NCBI RefSeq assembly: GCF_000308475.2
Contig: NZ_BAFT02000016.1
Location: 124,001 to 188,000, forward strand
DNA length: 64,000 nucleotides
Direction: 5' to 3'
Origin: Nocardia brasiliensis NBRC 14402
GTDB taxonomy: Bacteria > Actinomycetota > Actinomycetes > Mycobacteriales > Mycobacteriaceae
Positions 56,886-64,000 of this stretch are shown piece after piece. Position 1 is the stretch's first letter. Each line of letters starts with the position of its first letter. A program made the position numbers and the translations under genes. The notes under the pieces were generated by a model that searched no databases, was not told the origin of the DNA, and saw only the letters and a list, made by a program, of their open reading frames with translations.

Positions 56886-58358
56886 ATGACTGAAGTACGG
56901 GTCCGTTTCTGCCCGTCACCGACCGGCACGCCGCACGTCGGCCTGATCCGGACGGCGCTGTTCAACTGGGCCTACGCCAGGCACCACGGTGGAAAGTTCG
57001 TGTTCCGGATCGAAGACACCGATGCGGCACGGGATTCCGAGGAATCGTATCGCGCACTGCTGGACGCGTTGCGCTGGCTCGGCCTCACCTGGGACGAGGG
57101 TCCGGAGGTGGGCGGCCCGTACGAGCCGTACCGCCAATCTCTGCGCAAGGACCAGCATCTCGACGTGGTCCAGCGGTTGCTGGCCGCCGGCGAAGCCTAC
57201 GAATCCTTCTCCACGCCTGAGGAAGTCGAAGCCCGCCACCGCGCCGCCGGACGCGACCCGAAACTCGGGTACGACAACTACGACCGCGATCTCACCGCGC
57301 AGCAGCTCGAGGCCTACCGAGATGCCGGGCGCCCCGCGGTGATTCGGCTCCGGATGCCGGACGAGGACATCACCTGGCACGACCTGGTGCGCGGCGAAAC
57401 CACGTTCAAAGCCGGTGTCGTACCGGACTTCGCGCTCACCCGCGGCACCGGCGAACCGCTGTACACGCTGGTCAACCCGGTCGACGACGCGCTGATGAAG
57501 ATCACCCATGTGCTGCGCGGCGAAGACCTGCTCTCCTCGACCCCGCGCCAGATCGCGCTCTACGCCGCGCTGCGCCGCATCGGCGTGGCCGACTTCACCC
57601 CGGAGTTCGGCCACCTGCCGTTCGTGATGGGTCAGGGCAACAAGAAGTTGTCCAAGCGCGACCCGGAGTCGAATCTCTTCGTGCACCGCGACCGCGGCTT
57701 CATCCCCGAAGGTTTGCTGAATTACCTGGCATTACTCGGTTGGAGCATCGCCGACGACCACGATGTGTTCACCATGACGGAGATGGTTGCCGCCTTCGAC
57801 ATATCGAAAGTGAATTCGAATCCGGCCCGCTTCGATCAGAAGAAGGCGGACGCGCTCAACGCCGAGCACATCCGATTGCTGGAGACCGGAGATTTCACCC
57901 ATCGGCTGCGGGAGTATCTGACCGATCACTCGCATATCGGCGCCGAAATCGATGAGAAGCTGTTCGCCGCCGCGGCCGAACTCGTACAGACCCGCATCGT
58001 TGTGTTGTCCGACGCTTGGGAACTGTTGCGTTTTCTGTTGGCGCCCGCCGAACAATTTGCGATCGACCCGGCAGCCGGGACCAAGAATCTCGGCACCGAA
58101 GCCACCCCGGTATTGCAAGCCGCTATTACTGCGCTGGAGCCACTGGCCGAGTGGACCACCCTGGCAATCGAAGCAGCGTTGAAAACCGCCCTGATCGACG
58201 ACCTGGGGCTCAAACCACGCAAAGCATTCGCACCGGTCCGCGTCGCCGTCACCGGCTCACACATCAGCCCGCCGCTCTACGAGTCCCTCGAACTGCTCGG
58301 CCGCGACGTCAGCCTCGAACGCCTCCGCTCCGCACAAGAGTGGTCCGCGACGGCCTGA
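56886..58358 (+). CDS. gltX: Glutamyl-tRNA synthetase
   Basis: 490 residues from ATG 56886 ([19 protein letters not shown]), AAAGAGAG upstream. Class I synthetase: HIGH-type [17 protein letters not shown], zinc-free core, KMSKS-type [12 protein letters not shown], and the anticodon-binding C-terminal half. As a GatCAB organism it probably also charges tRNA-Gln with glutamate; both cognate tRNA genes follow within 430 bases. Confidence 0.98.
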   Translation: MTEVRVRFCPSPTGTPHVGLIRTALFNWAYARHHGGKFVFRIEDTDAARDSEESYRALLDALRWLGLTWDEGPEVGGPYEPYRQSLRKDQHLDVVQRLLAAGEAYESFSTPEEVEARHRAAGRDPKLGYDNYDRDLTAQQLEAYRDAGRPAVIRLRMPDEDITWHDLVRGETTFKAGVVPDFALTRGTGEPLYTLVNPVDDALMKITHVLRGEDLLSSTPRQIALYAALRRIGVADFTPEFGHLPFVMGQGNKKLSKRDPESNLFVHRDRGFIPEGLLNYLALLGWSIADDHDVFTMTEMVAAFDISKVNSNPARFDQKKADALNAEHIRLLETGDFTHRLREYLTDHSHIGAEIDEKLFAAAAELVQTRIVVLSDAWELLRFLLAPAEQFAIDPAAGTKNLGTEATPVLQAAITALEPLAEWTTLAIEAALKTALIDDLGLKPRKAFAPVRVAVTGSHISPPLYESLELLGRDVSLERLRSAQEWSATA

Positions 58359-58492
58359 CGTCCCCAAAACAGCCGAAAACATGGCCTCTACCAGCCGATT
58401 TGTAGTAAACGGGTAGCCGTTTGGTACTCTTCTTCTCGGCCGGAACACGGCCTCCCAGTCAGCCAGACTGCGAGGCCGAATTACCAGGTCAT

Positions 58493-58564
58493 TGGGGTAT
58501 GGTGTAATTGGCAACACAGCTGATTCTGGTTCAGCCATTCTAGGTTCGAGTCCTGGTACCCCAG
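58493..58564 (+). tRNA. tRNA-Gln (anticodon CTG)
   Basis: 72 bases. Acceptor TGGGGTA/TACCCCA with discriminator G; D-loop AATTGGCA; anticodon stem GCTGA/TCAGC around loop TTCTGGT, anticodon CTG, reading CAG; T-arm TAGG-TTCGAGTC-CTGG-like. No encoded CCA. Confidence 0.95.
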
Positions 58565-58713
58565 CGGAGAGAGCAGCTGTCGACAACGGTACGCGACCGA
58601 AAATCGAACAGCACCTGGCGATTTGGTCGCCAGGCCTCGGGAAGCTAAGCTAACCGAGCCTCCAGATCGCAAGATCACAAAGGTGCTTCTCGTACCAACG
58701 AGAAGCAGTCCAA

Positions 58714-58786
58714 GGCCCCGTCGTCTAGCGGCCTAGGACGCCGCCCTCTCAAGGCGGTAGCGCGGGTTCGAATCCCGTCGGGGCTA
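58714..58786 (+). tRNA. tRNA-Glu (anticodon CTC)
   Basis: 73 bases. Acceptor GGCCCCG pairs with CGGGGCT (one G.U) with discriminator A; anticodon stem CCGCC/GGCGG around CTCTCAA, anticodon CTC, reading GAG; T-arm with GGTTCGAATCC. No encoded CCA. Confidence 0.95.
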
Positions 58787-58798
58787 CAACCAGATCGA

Positions 58799-58830
58799 AG
58801 GCTCACGCTCACACAGAGCGTGGGCCTTTT
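58799..58830 (+). terminator. Rho-independent terminator after the tRNA-Glu gene
   Basis: 12-pair stem, AGGCTCACGCTC with GAGCGTGGGCCT, loop ACACA, then TTTT. Confidence 0.85.
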
Positions 58831-58848
58831 CTGGTTTCCGCGTATTTT

Positions 58849-58867
58849 GTGGGGGCGAAGCCCCCAC
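58849..58867. repeat. Inverted repeat GTGGGGGC-GAA-GCCCCCAC
   Basis: 8-bp arms with a 3-base loop just before the tandem array at 58913. GGGGGC(T)TCG/CGAAGCCCCC elements like this recur in high-GC actinobacterial genomes. Confidence 0.5.
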
Positions 58868-58912
58868 GCCCCACCCGGCGGGCTGGCGCCCCCGGACCCC
58901 CTGGCGGGGGCG

Positions 58913-59280
58913 CTTTGCTGCCCGCGCTGCCGTTGTTTGCAGCAGATTGGTGACGTTGTCGGGGTCTGTTGCGAGGGGCGCTTTGCTGCTCGGGCTGCCG
59001 TTGTTGGCAGCGGTGTGGGGACGTTGTCGGGGTCGTTGCGGGGGTGCTTTGCTGCTCGGGCTGCCGTTGTTGGCAGCGGTGTGGGGACGTTGTCGGGGTC
59101 GTTGCGGGGGCGCTTCGCTGCCTGCTCTGCCGTTGTTCGCAGGGGTGTGGTGTTGTTCTACAGGTCTGGTGCGAGGGGCTTCGCTGCCCGTTCTGGTGTC
59201 GCTTCGGGTCCGGGAGGCTGGGCGTCCGCTGCGGGGTGCTTCGCTGCCGTTGTGCCGTCGCTTCGCGTCCGGCGGGGTCG
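58913..59280. repeat. Tandem repeat array, 66-base period
   Basis: Units start with CTTTGCTGC or CTTCGCTGC at 58913, 58981, 59047, 59113, 59179 and 59239. Units at 58981-59046 and 59047-59112 are nearly identical; 58913 (68 bases), 59113 (66), 59179 (60) and the last partial one are diverged. All frames read through it as repetitive Leu/Gly/Arg or Ala/Val/Gly-rich sequence, so no protein gene is supported. It lies in a 540-base gap between the tRNA terminator and the DUF5302 gene. Confidence 0.8.
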
Positions 59281-59291
59281 ATGCTGGGGCG

Positions 59292-59323
59292 AAAAAGTTA
59301 GGCCCTCCGCGGGGCGGAGGGCC
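59292..59323 (-). terminator. Rho-independent terminator of the DUF5302 gene
   Basis: On the minus strand GGCCCTCCGC and its complement (59301-59323) form a 10-bp stem with a 3-base loop, followed by TAACTTTTT (T-run at 59296-59292). It is one of the few true U-tract terminators in the window. Confidence 0.85.
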
Positions 59324-59329
59324 TGGTGC

Positions 59330-59533
59330 TTATCCGCTCTTGCGGCGGAATTCGCGTTTGTGGCTGGCGTTGCCGTGGGCGGCTGATGCCTTGGAGCGGC
59401 CGTCGAGGTGGTCGGCGGTTCGGGCGTGGTTCTTGTTTTTGCGGTCCAGCGCCTCTTTGAACTTTCGTTTCACCTCGTCGGCGTTCGCGCCCTCGGAACT
59501 GCCTGAGCCCTGGGAACTATCCGATTCCGCCAT
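59330..59533 (-). CDS. DUF5302 domain protein
   Basis: 67 residues, charged and probably unstructured at the start, with the family pattern VKRKFKEALDRKN and AAHGNASHKREFRRKSG. Small basic protein found across actinobacteria. Function unknown; nucleic-acid binding is plausible from the charge. Confidence 0.85.
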   Translation of the reverse strand: MAESDSSQGSGSSEGANADEVKRKFKEALDRKNKNHARTADHLDGRSKASAAHGNASHKREFRRKSG

Positions 59534-59714
59534 CGCCTGCTCCTCGTCGTCGCGGCCGTGCGCCGCAGCACTGGGGGCGGCGGTGCCCGGCCGATCGGTG
59601 TCGAACGGTTCGACGGTAGTCGTCTGGGGAGGGGATGTCAGGTGGATATCGGTGCGCGTCTCCGGTGGTGGGCGGAGCCGGGCGGGTGGATGGTGTCTCG
59701 AGAGGTGGGAAGGG

Positions 59715-60215
59715 TCAGTCCAAGGGGTGGGCGGTGGTGCCGCCGAAGGGGATCTGGGGGAGGCCGAGCTTGCGGTGGTCCCAGCTGCGGACGCGCTCGG
59801 GGACGACGCGGATGGCGGAGCGTTTGTGCAGCATGGCCTCGACCATGGGACGCACGTCCTCGCTGTAGGGGGCGGTGTAGCGCTCCCAGACGCTGACGCC
59901 GACGGCGAACAACCGGTCGGGGTCGTCGATGATCTCGGCCCGGCCCTCTACGGCGACGCCGCGCAGCTGATCGTAGGTCTGGCCGGCCTCGACCATGCAG
60001 GTGATGCGCGGGTCGCGGCGCAGATTGACCGCCTTCTGTGATTTGGTCTTGGTCTCGAACCAGATCTCGCCGTCGAGCAGCGCGTACCACATGGCGGTCA
60101 GGTGCGGCCTGCCGTCCGGGCCGAGGGTGGCGAGCGTCGCGATGCGGCTGCGCTGCAGGAACTCGGTGATCTCGGTCTCGGACATGACGATCTGTGCCCG
60201 TTGATTGACTCCCAT
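59715..60215 (-). CDS. Pyridoxamine 5'-phosphate oxidase-family (PPOX) protein
   Basis: 166 residues. Split beta-barrel: EITEFLQRSRIATLATLGPDGRPHLTAMWYALLDGEIWFETKTKSQKAVNLRRDPRITCMVEAG, then YDQLRGVAVEGRAEIIDDP. Likely a flavin- or F420-dependent reductase/oxidase of unknown substrate. Alone on the minus strand, 33 bases downstream of the IclR gene. Confidence 0.87.
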   Translation of the reverse strand: MGVNQRAQIVMSETEITEFLQRSRIATLATLGPDGRPHLTAMWYALLDGEIWFETKTKSQKAVNLRRDPRITCMVEAGQTYDQLRGVAVEGRAEIIDDPDRLFAVGVSVWERYTAPYSEDVRPMVEAMLHKRSAIRVVPERVRSWDHRKLGLPQIPFGGTTAHPLD

Positions 60216-60248
60216 GGGCCAACTCTAGAGGCAGATTTCTAGAACGTG

Positions 60249-60950
60249 TTATAGGCGCTTGTGCAGGGCCTCGGCGGCGGCGACCAGGTCGGCGGCCCAG
60301 CGGGCGCCCGGCCTGCGGCCCATCCGGTCGATCGGGCCGGAGACGGAGACGGCGGCGATCACGGTGCCGCCGGCGTCGCGGACGGGCGCGGAGACGCTGG
60401 CCACGCCGGACGCGCGTTCGGCGGCGCTCTGTGCCCAACCGCGCTTGCGGACCTCGGTGACGGCGCGTTCGCCGAAGACGGCATCGGCCAGGATGGTGCG
60501 CTGCAACTCGGGATCGGCCCAGGCGAGCAGGACTTTCGCGGCCGAACCGGCGGTCAGCGGCAGGCGCGCGCCGACGGGCACGGTGTCGCGCAGGCCGACC
60601 GGCGGTTCCATCGCCGCGATGCAGACGCGCGCATTGCCGTCCAGGCGGTACAGCTGGACGCTTTCGCCGGTGATCTCGCGCAATCGGGGCAGCACGGCCG
60701 AAGCGGCCTCCAGGAGCGGATCGGTGGCTCCCGCGGCGAGTTCGGCGAGCGCGGGCCCCGGCCGCCACATGCCGCTGTTGTCGCGGGCGAGCAGGCGATG
60801 CACCTCGAGTCCGACGGCGAGCCGATGTGCGGTGGCACGGGGGAGTCCGGTGCGGGCGCACAGCTCGTTGAGACCGCAGGGATGCTCGGCGACGGCGTAC
60901 AACACCGCCACTGCTTTGTCGAGGACGCCGATGCCGCTATGCTGTCTCAT
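60249..60950 (-). CDS. IclR-family regulator (LtbR/NdgR-like), leuCD control
   Basis: 233 residues. N-terminal winged helix (GVLDKAVAVLYAVAEHPCGLNELCARTGLPRATAHRLAVGL) and C-terminal IclR effector domain (VPVGARLPLTAGSAAKVLLAWADPE, GVASVSAPVRD). Divergent from leuC with 170 bases between, the same arrangement as LtbR of Corynebacterium, NdgR of Streptomyces and Rv2989, which control leuCD. Operator not resolved by eye. Confidence 0.92.
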   Translation of the reverse strand: MRQHSGIGVLDKAVAVLYAVAEHPCGLNELCARTGLPRATAHRLAVGLEVHRLLARDNSGMWRPGPALAELAAGATDPLLEAASAVLPRLREITGESVQLYRLDGNARVCIAAMEPPVGLRDTVPVGARLPLTAGSAAKVLLAWADPELQRTILADAVFGERAVTEVRKRGWAQSAAERASGVASVSAPVRDAGGTVIAAVSVSGPIDRMGRRPGARWAADLVAAAEALHKRL

Positions 60951-61120
60951 AGAACGATACTAGCGTCTCGGATGCTGGGAAATCCACTGCGGCGGATGCT
61001 CCCCGGCGCGGCTGCTCGCCACGCGACATCCGATCTCGCCTATCCGAAAAAACTTGTGCAGCCGTCGCCGCGTTCACAGCCCCGATCGCGGACCGGATGC
61101 TTGTCGAAAGGTGATCGAGA

Positions 61121-62542
61121 ATGGCACAGCCGCGCACCATGGCCGAAAAGGTGTGGGAGCAGCATGTCGTCGCCCGCGGCGAGGGCGAGGGCGTCGGGCG
61201 TGAGCCCGACCTGATCTACATCGACCTGCATCTCGTGCACGAGGTGACCAGTCCGCAGGCCTTCGACGGGCTACGGGCGGCGGGCCGGCCGGTGCGGCGT
61301 CCCGATCTCACCATCGCGACCGAGGATCACAATGTCCCGACGGTCGATATCGACAAGCCGATCGCCGACCCCGTTTCGCGCACCCAGGTGGACACGTTGC
61401 GCCGCAACTGCGCGGAATTCGGTGTGCGGCTGCATCCGATGGGCGATCTGGATCAGGGCATCGTGCACGTCGTCGGCCCGCAATTGGGGCTGACGCAGCC
61501 CGGGATGACGGTGGTCTGCGGCGACAGCCACACCTCGACGCACGGTGCGTTCGGCGCGCTGGCGATGGGCATCGGCACCTCCGAGGTGGAGCATGTGCTT
61601 GCCACCCAGACACTCTCGCTGCGTCCGTTCAAGACGATGGCGATCACCGTCGACGGCACCCTCGCGCCCGGTGTGACGAGTAAGGACCTGATTCTCGCCG
61701 TCATCGCGAAGATCGGCACCGGCGGCGGCCAGGGTTACGTGCTGGAGTATCGCGGCGAGGCGATTCGCGCGATGTCCATGGAGGCGCGAATGACCATCTG
61801 CAACATGTCCATCGAGGCGGGCGCCAGGGCGGGCATGATCGCCCCTGACGAAACAACCTATGAATTCCTCGAAGGGCGCCCGCACGCCCCGCAGGGGGAC
61901 GACTGGACGGCAGCAGTGGCCGCCTGGGAGGCGCTGAAGACCGACGAGGGCGCGGTTTTCGATGCCGAGGTGCACATCGACGCGAACGCGCTGACCCCCT
62001 TCGTCACCTGGGGCACGAACCCGGGACAGGGCGCGCCGCTCGGCGAATCGGTGCCCGATCCCGCCCAGATAGCCGACGAGACGGCGCGCGAGTCCGCGGA
62101 GAAAGCGCTGCGATACATGGATTTGGCGCCGGGAACCCCGTTGCGTGATGTGGCGATCGACACCGTATTCGTCGGTTCGTGCACCAACGGGCGCATCGAG
62201 GATTTGCGTGCGGTGGCCGGGATTTTAAAGGGACGCCGGGTCGCCGACGGAGTGCGAATGTTGGTTGTACCGGGCTCGATGCGGGTTCGCGCACAGGCTG
62301 AATTAGAAGGACTGGGCGACATTTTCGCCGCGGCGGGCGCCGAATGGCGGCAGGCGGGGTGCTCAATGTGCTTGGGAATGAATCCGGATCAGCTCGCGCC
62401 GGGGCAGCGCTGCGCCTCCACGTCGAACCGGAACTTCGAGGGTCGCCAGGGCAAAGGCGGCCGCACACACCTGGTTTCCCCGCTCGTAGCGGCCGCGACG
62501 GCGGTCCGCGGAACCCTGTCCTCGCCTGCGGATCTGGACTGA
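61121..62542 (+). CDS. leuC: 3-isopropylmalate dehydratase, large subunit
   Basis: 473 residues from ATG 61121, GAAAGGTG upstream. Aconitase-family [4Fe-4S] enzyme that isomerises 2- to 3-isopropylmalate. Motifs: [60 protein letters not shown], and cluster cysteines in [14 protein letters not shown] and [14 protein letters not shown]. Forms an operon with leuD. Confidence 0.98.
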   Translation: MAQPRTMAEKVWEQHVVARGEGEGVGREPDLIYIDLHLVHEVTSPQAFDGLRAAGRPVRRPDLTIATEDHNVPTVDIDKPIADPVSRTQVDTLRRNCAEFGVRLHPMGDLDQGIVHVVGPQLGLTQPGMTVVCGDSHTSTHGAFGALAMGIGTSEVEHVLATQTLSLRPFKTMAITVDGTLAPGVTSKDLILAVIAKIGTGGGQGYVLEYRGEAIRAMSMEARMTICNMSIEAGARAGMIAPDETTYEFLEGRPHAPQGDDWTAAVAAWEALKTDEGAVFDAEVHIDANALTPFVTWGTNPGQGAPLGESVPDPAQIADETARESAEKALRYMDLAPGTPLRDVAIDTVFVGSCTNGRIEDLRAVAGILKGRRVADGVRMLVVPGSMRVRAQAELEGLGDIFAAAGAEWRQAGCSMCLGMNPDQLAPGQRCASTSNRNFEGRQGKGGRTHLVSPLVAAATAVRGTLSSPADLD

Positions 62543-62577
62543 CCGGGCGCGATACCTCTACCGACTCAGGAGAATCA

Positions 62578-63186
62578 ATGGAAGCCTTCACCGTGCATCA
62601 GGGGATCGGCGTGCCGTTCCGCCGTTCCAATGTCGATACCGATCAGATCATCCCGGCCGTGTACCTGAAGCGGGTGACCCGCACCGGATTCGAGGACGGA
62701 CTGTTCGCCGCATGGCGAACGGATCCGGACTTCATTCTGAACACCGAGCCGTACAAGCGGGGAAGTGTGCTGGTGGCCGGCCCGGATTTCGGCACCGGAT
62801 CCTCACGTGAGCACGCTGTTTGGGCGCTGTCGGACTACGGCTTTCGGGTGGTGATCTCCTCCCGGTTCGCCGACATCTTCCGCGGCAATGCCGGTAAGGG
62901 CGGTCTACTGGCCGCTCAGATGTCACAGAACGATGTCGAAATGCTCTGGAAGTTGCTCGAGGAACAGCCCGGGCTCGAATTGGTTGTGGACCTCGAGGCG
63001 CGCACGGTGACCGCTGGAACCGCCGTGTTGCCGTTCGATATTGATGACTACACACGGTGGCGTCTGCTCGAAGGATTGGACGACATCGGGCTCACTCTGC
63101 GCCGCAGCGAGACCATCGCCGAGTTCGAAAACGCAAGGCCAGCATGGAAACCCACTACCCTCCCAGCACGTATTTCGCAGTCCTAA
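62578..63186 (+). CDS. leuD: 3-isopropylmalate dehydratase, small subunit
   Basis: 202 residues from ATG 62578, AGGAG upstream. The aconitase swivel domain: [41 protein letters not shown] and [16 protein letters not shown]. Completes the LeuCD enzyme. 35 bases after leuC. Confidence 0.98.
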   Translation: MEAFTVHQGIGVPFRRSNVDTDQIIPAVYLKRVTRTGFEDGLFAAWRTDPDFILNTEPYKRGSVLVAGPDFGTGSSREHAVWALSDYGFRVVISSRFADIFRGNAGKGGLLAAQMSQNDVEMLWKLLEEQPGLELVVDLEARTVTAGTAVLPFDIDDYTRWRLLEGLDDIGLTLRRSETIAEFENARPAWKPTTLPARISQS

Positions 63187-63342
63187 ACACCCCGCTCGGT
63201 TAGCTGGATGGGCAGGGGGCCGATAGCTGGACGTGTGCTAAACCACATGAATTTTGGCGTGGCACATAGACTCTTGCCCATTGTGGGTTTACCGTGGTAC
63301 CTAGTCGGTCCGACGACGGGCCATTAGTCTGCGGAGGATTCA

Positions 63343-64000
63343 ATGAACAAGGCGGAACTGATCGACGTTCTGACCGAAAAGTTGGGTACGGACAGGCGCA
63401 CGGCCACCGCGGCAGTCGAGCATGTGGTCGACACCATCGTGCGCGCGGTGCACAAGGGTCAGAGCGTCACAATCACCGGTTTCGGTGTGTTCGAACAGCG
63501 TAAGCGTGCGGCTCGGGTCGCCCGCAACCCGCGTACCGGCGAAACGGTCAAGGTGAAGCCCACTTCGGTGCCTGCGTTCCGTCCGGGCGCTCAGTTCAAG
63601 GCCGTGATCGCCGGCAAGCAGAAGCTGACCGCGAGCGGCCCGGCCGTCAAGCGCGGCGCGAATGCCCCGGTGGCAGCGAAGAAAGCGGCCGCCAAGAAGA
63701 CGGCAGCCAAGAAGACTGCCGCCAAGAAGGCGACCCCGACCAAGGGCCCCGCCAAGACGACGGCGAAGAAGGCTGCCAAGAAGGCACCCGCAAAGACCGC
63801 CGCTCGCAAGGCGACTGCGACCAAGACCGCAGCCAAGAAGGCTCCGGCCAAGGCCACGGTGAAGAAGGCTGCGGCCAAGAAGGCCCCCGCCAAGAAGGTC
63901 ACCGCCGCCAAGAAGACCACTGCGGCAAAGAAGACCGTCGCCAAGAAGGCGCCCGCGAAGAAGTCGGCCGCCAAGAAGGCGCCGGCTCGTCGCAGCCGCT
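63343..64000 (+). CDS. hupB: DNA-binding protein HU with Lys/Ala-rich tail, 5' part
   Basis: Start ATG 63343 with GGAGGATT upstream; runs off the window, 219 codons seen. Residues 1-90 are the HU fold ([47 protein letters not shown]). From about residue 100 the protein is a histone-H1-like series of AAKK, PAKK and KKAAAK repeats, as in mycobacterial HupB. Binds and compacts DNA; the tail is a site of acetylation and methylation in mycobacteria. Confidence 0.97.
   Translation, partial: MNKAELIDVLTEKLGTDRRTATAAVEHVVDTIVRAVHKGQSVTITGFGVFEQRKRAARVARNPRTGETVKVKPTSVPAFRPGAQFKAVIAGKQKLTASGPAVKRGANAPVAAKKAAAKKTAAKKTAAKKATPTKGPAKTTAKKAAKKAPAKTAARKATATKTAAKKAPAKATVKKAAAKKAPAKKVTAAKKTTAAKKTVAKKAPAKKSAAKKAPARRSR

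Noticed and set aside
58913..59280. CRISPR array
   Set aside because: The repeats are contiguous 66-base units without unique spacers, and no cas genes are near.
58820..60041. Overlapping plus-strand frames across the repeat array
   Set aside because: All three frames stay open only because the DNA is repetitive and GC-rich; no ribosome site, and one frame runs antisense through two well-supported genes.

Overview
The window comes from a high-GC, mycolic-acid-type actinobacterium, most likely Nocardia or a close relative. The backbone gene order (pfkA, gatB, a LppZ-like sugar dehydrogenase lipoprotein, DoxX, a Cfp6-like PH protein, ilvB-ilvN-ilvC, serA, leuB, an FAH-fold hydrolase, gltX, an IclR regulator divergent from leuC-leuD, hupB) is the order known from Mycobacterium tuberculosis Rv3010c to Rv2986c. 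Here it is broken up by accessory blocks and also carries ilvD. GTG/TTG starts, GTGA/ATGA stop-start overlaps and perfect intergenic hairpins without long U-tracts are common.

Layout. 1-4.9 kb: two membrane Ser/Thr kinases with the same C-terminal extracytoplasmic domain flank a lipoprotein with an SxxK/SDN serine-hydrolase fold. 5-13 kb: pfkA, a duplicated antitoxin-like protein, a multi-pass membrane protein, an alpha/beta-hydrolase lipoprotein, gatB, the LppZ-like lipoprotein and DoxX. 13-19.7 kb: branched-chain amino acid synthesis (ilvD, ilvBNC). The ilvBNC operon is preceded by what looks like a transcription attenuator with a short leader peptide containing Leu-Leu-Val-Ile. 19.7-24.5 kb: a small secreted protein, a CPA1-type antiporter, a PPOX-fold oxidoreductase, and a MoxR/VWA pair in which the VWA gene is frameshifted.

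24.5-33.6 kb: an accessory island of visibly lower GC. It holds a C5-cytosine methyltransferase, a Vsr mismatch endonuclease and an NgoMIV-type restriction endonuclease (predicted CCGG-core target, probably GCCGGC), tightly packed with a second module of an SNF2-like helicase, a ParB-fold protein and a zinc-cysteine HNH-like protein. Beyond these lie a repeat-rich intergenic region, a DNA-binding/coiled-coil protein and a small membrane protein. This is the best candidate for an undescribed (defence) system.

33.6-44.4 kb: a complete-looking myo-inositol utilisation locus: LacI-type regulator with iolG on one strand and, divergently, an IolE/MocC-type dehydratase, an ABC sugar transporter, iolC, a Cgl0159-type aldolase, iolB and iolD. 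Three AGCGCT-centred palindromes lie between them and fit LacI operators. No iolA is present. 44.5-50.3 kb: single accessory genes (Imm5-like protein, cold-shock protein, DHFR-like reductase with HxlR regulator, RlaP-like nucleotidyltransferase, MFS/LysR pair, a 39-residue peptide gene).

50.4-64 kb: return to the conserved backbone: serA, leuB, Uma2-family protein, TetR and MFS genes, FAH-fold hydrolase, gltX, tRNA-Gln(CTG) and tRNA-Glu(CTC), a 66-bp tandem repeat array, DUF5302 protein, PPOX protein, IclR (LtbR/NdgR-like), leuC, leuD and the 5' part of hupB. Together the backbone genes supply valine/isoleucine/leucine and serine synthesis, glycolysis, Gln/Glu-tRNA charging and nucleoid structure.
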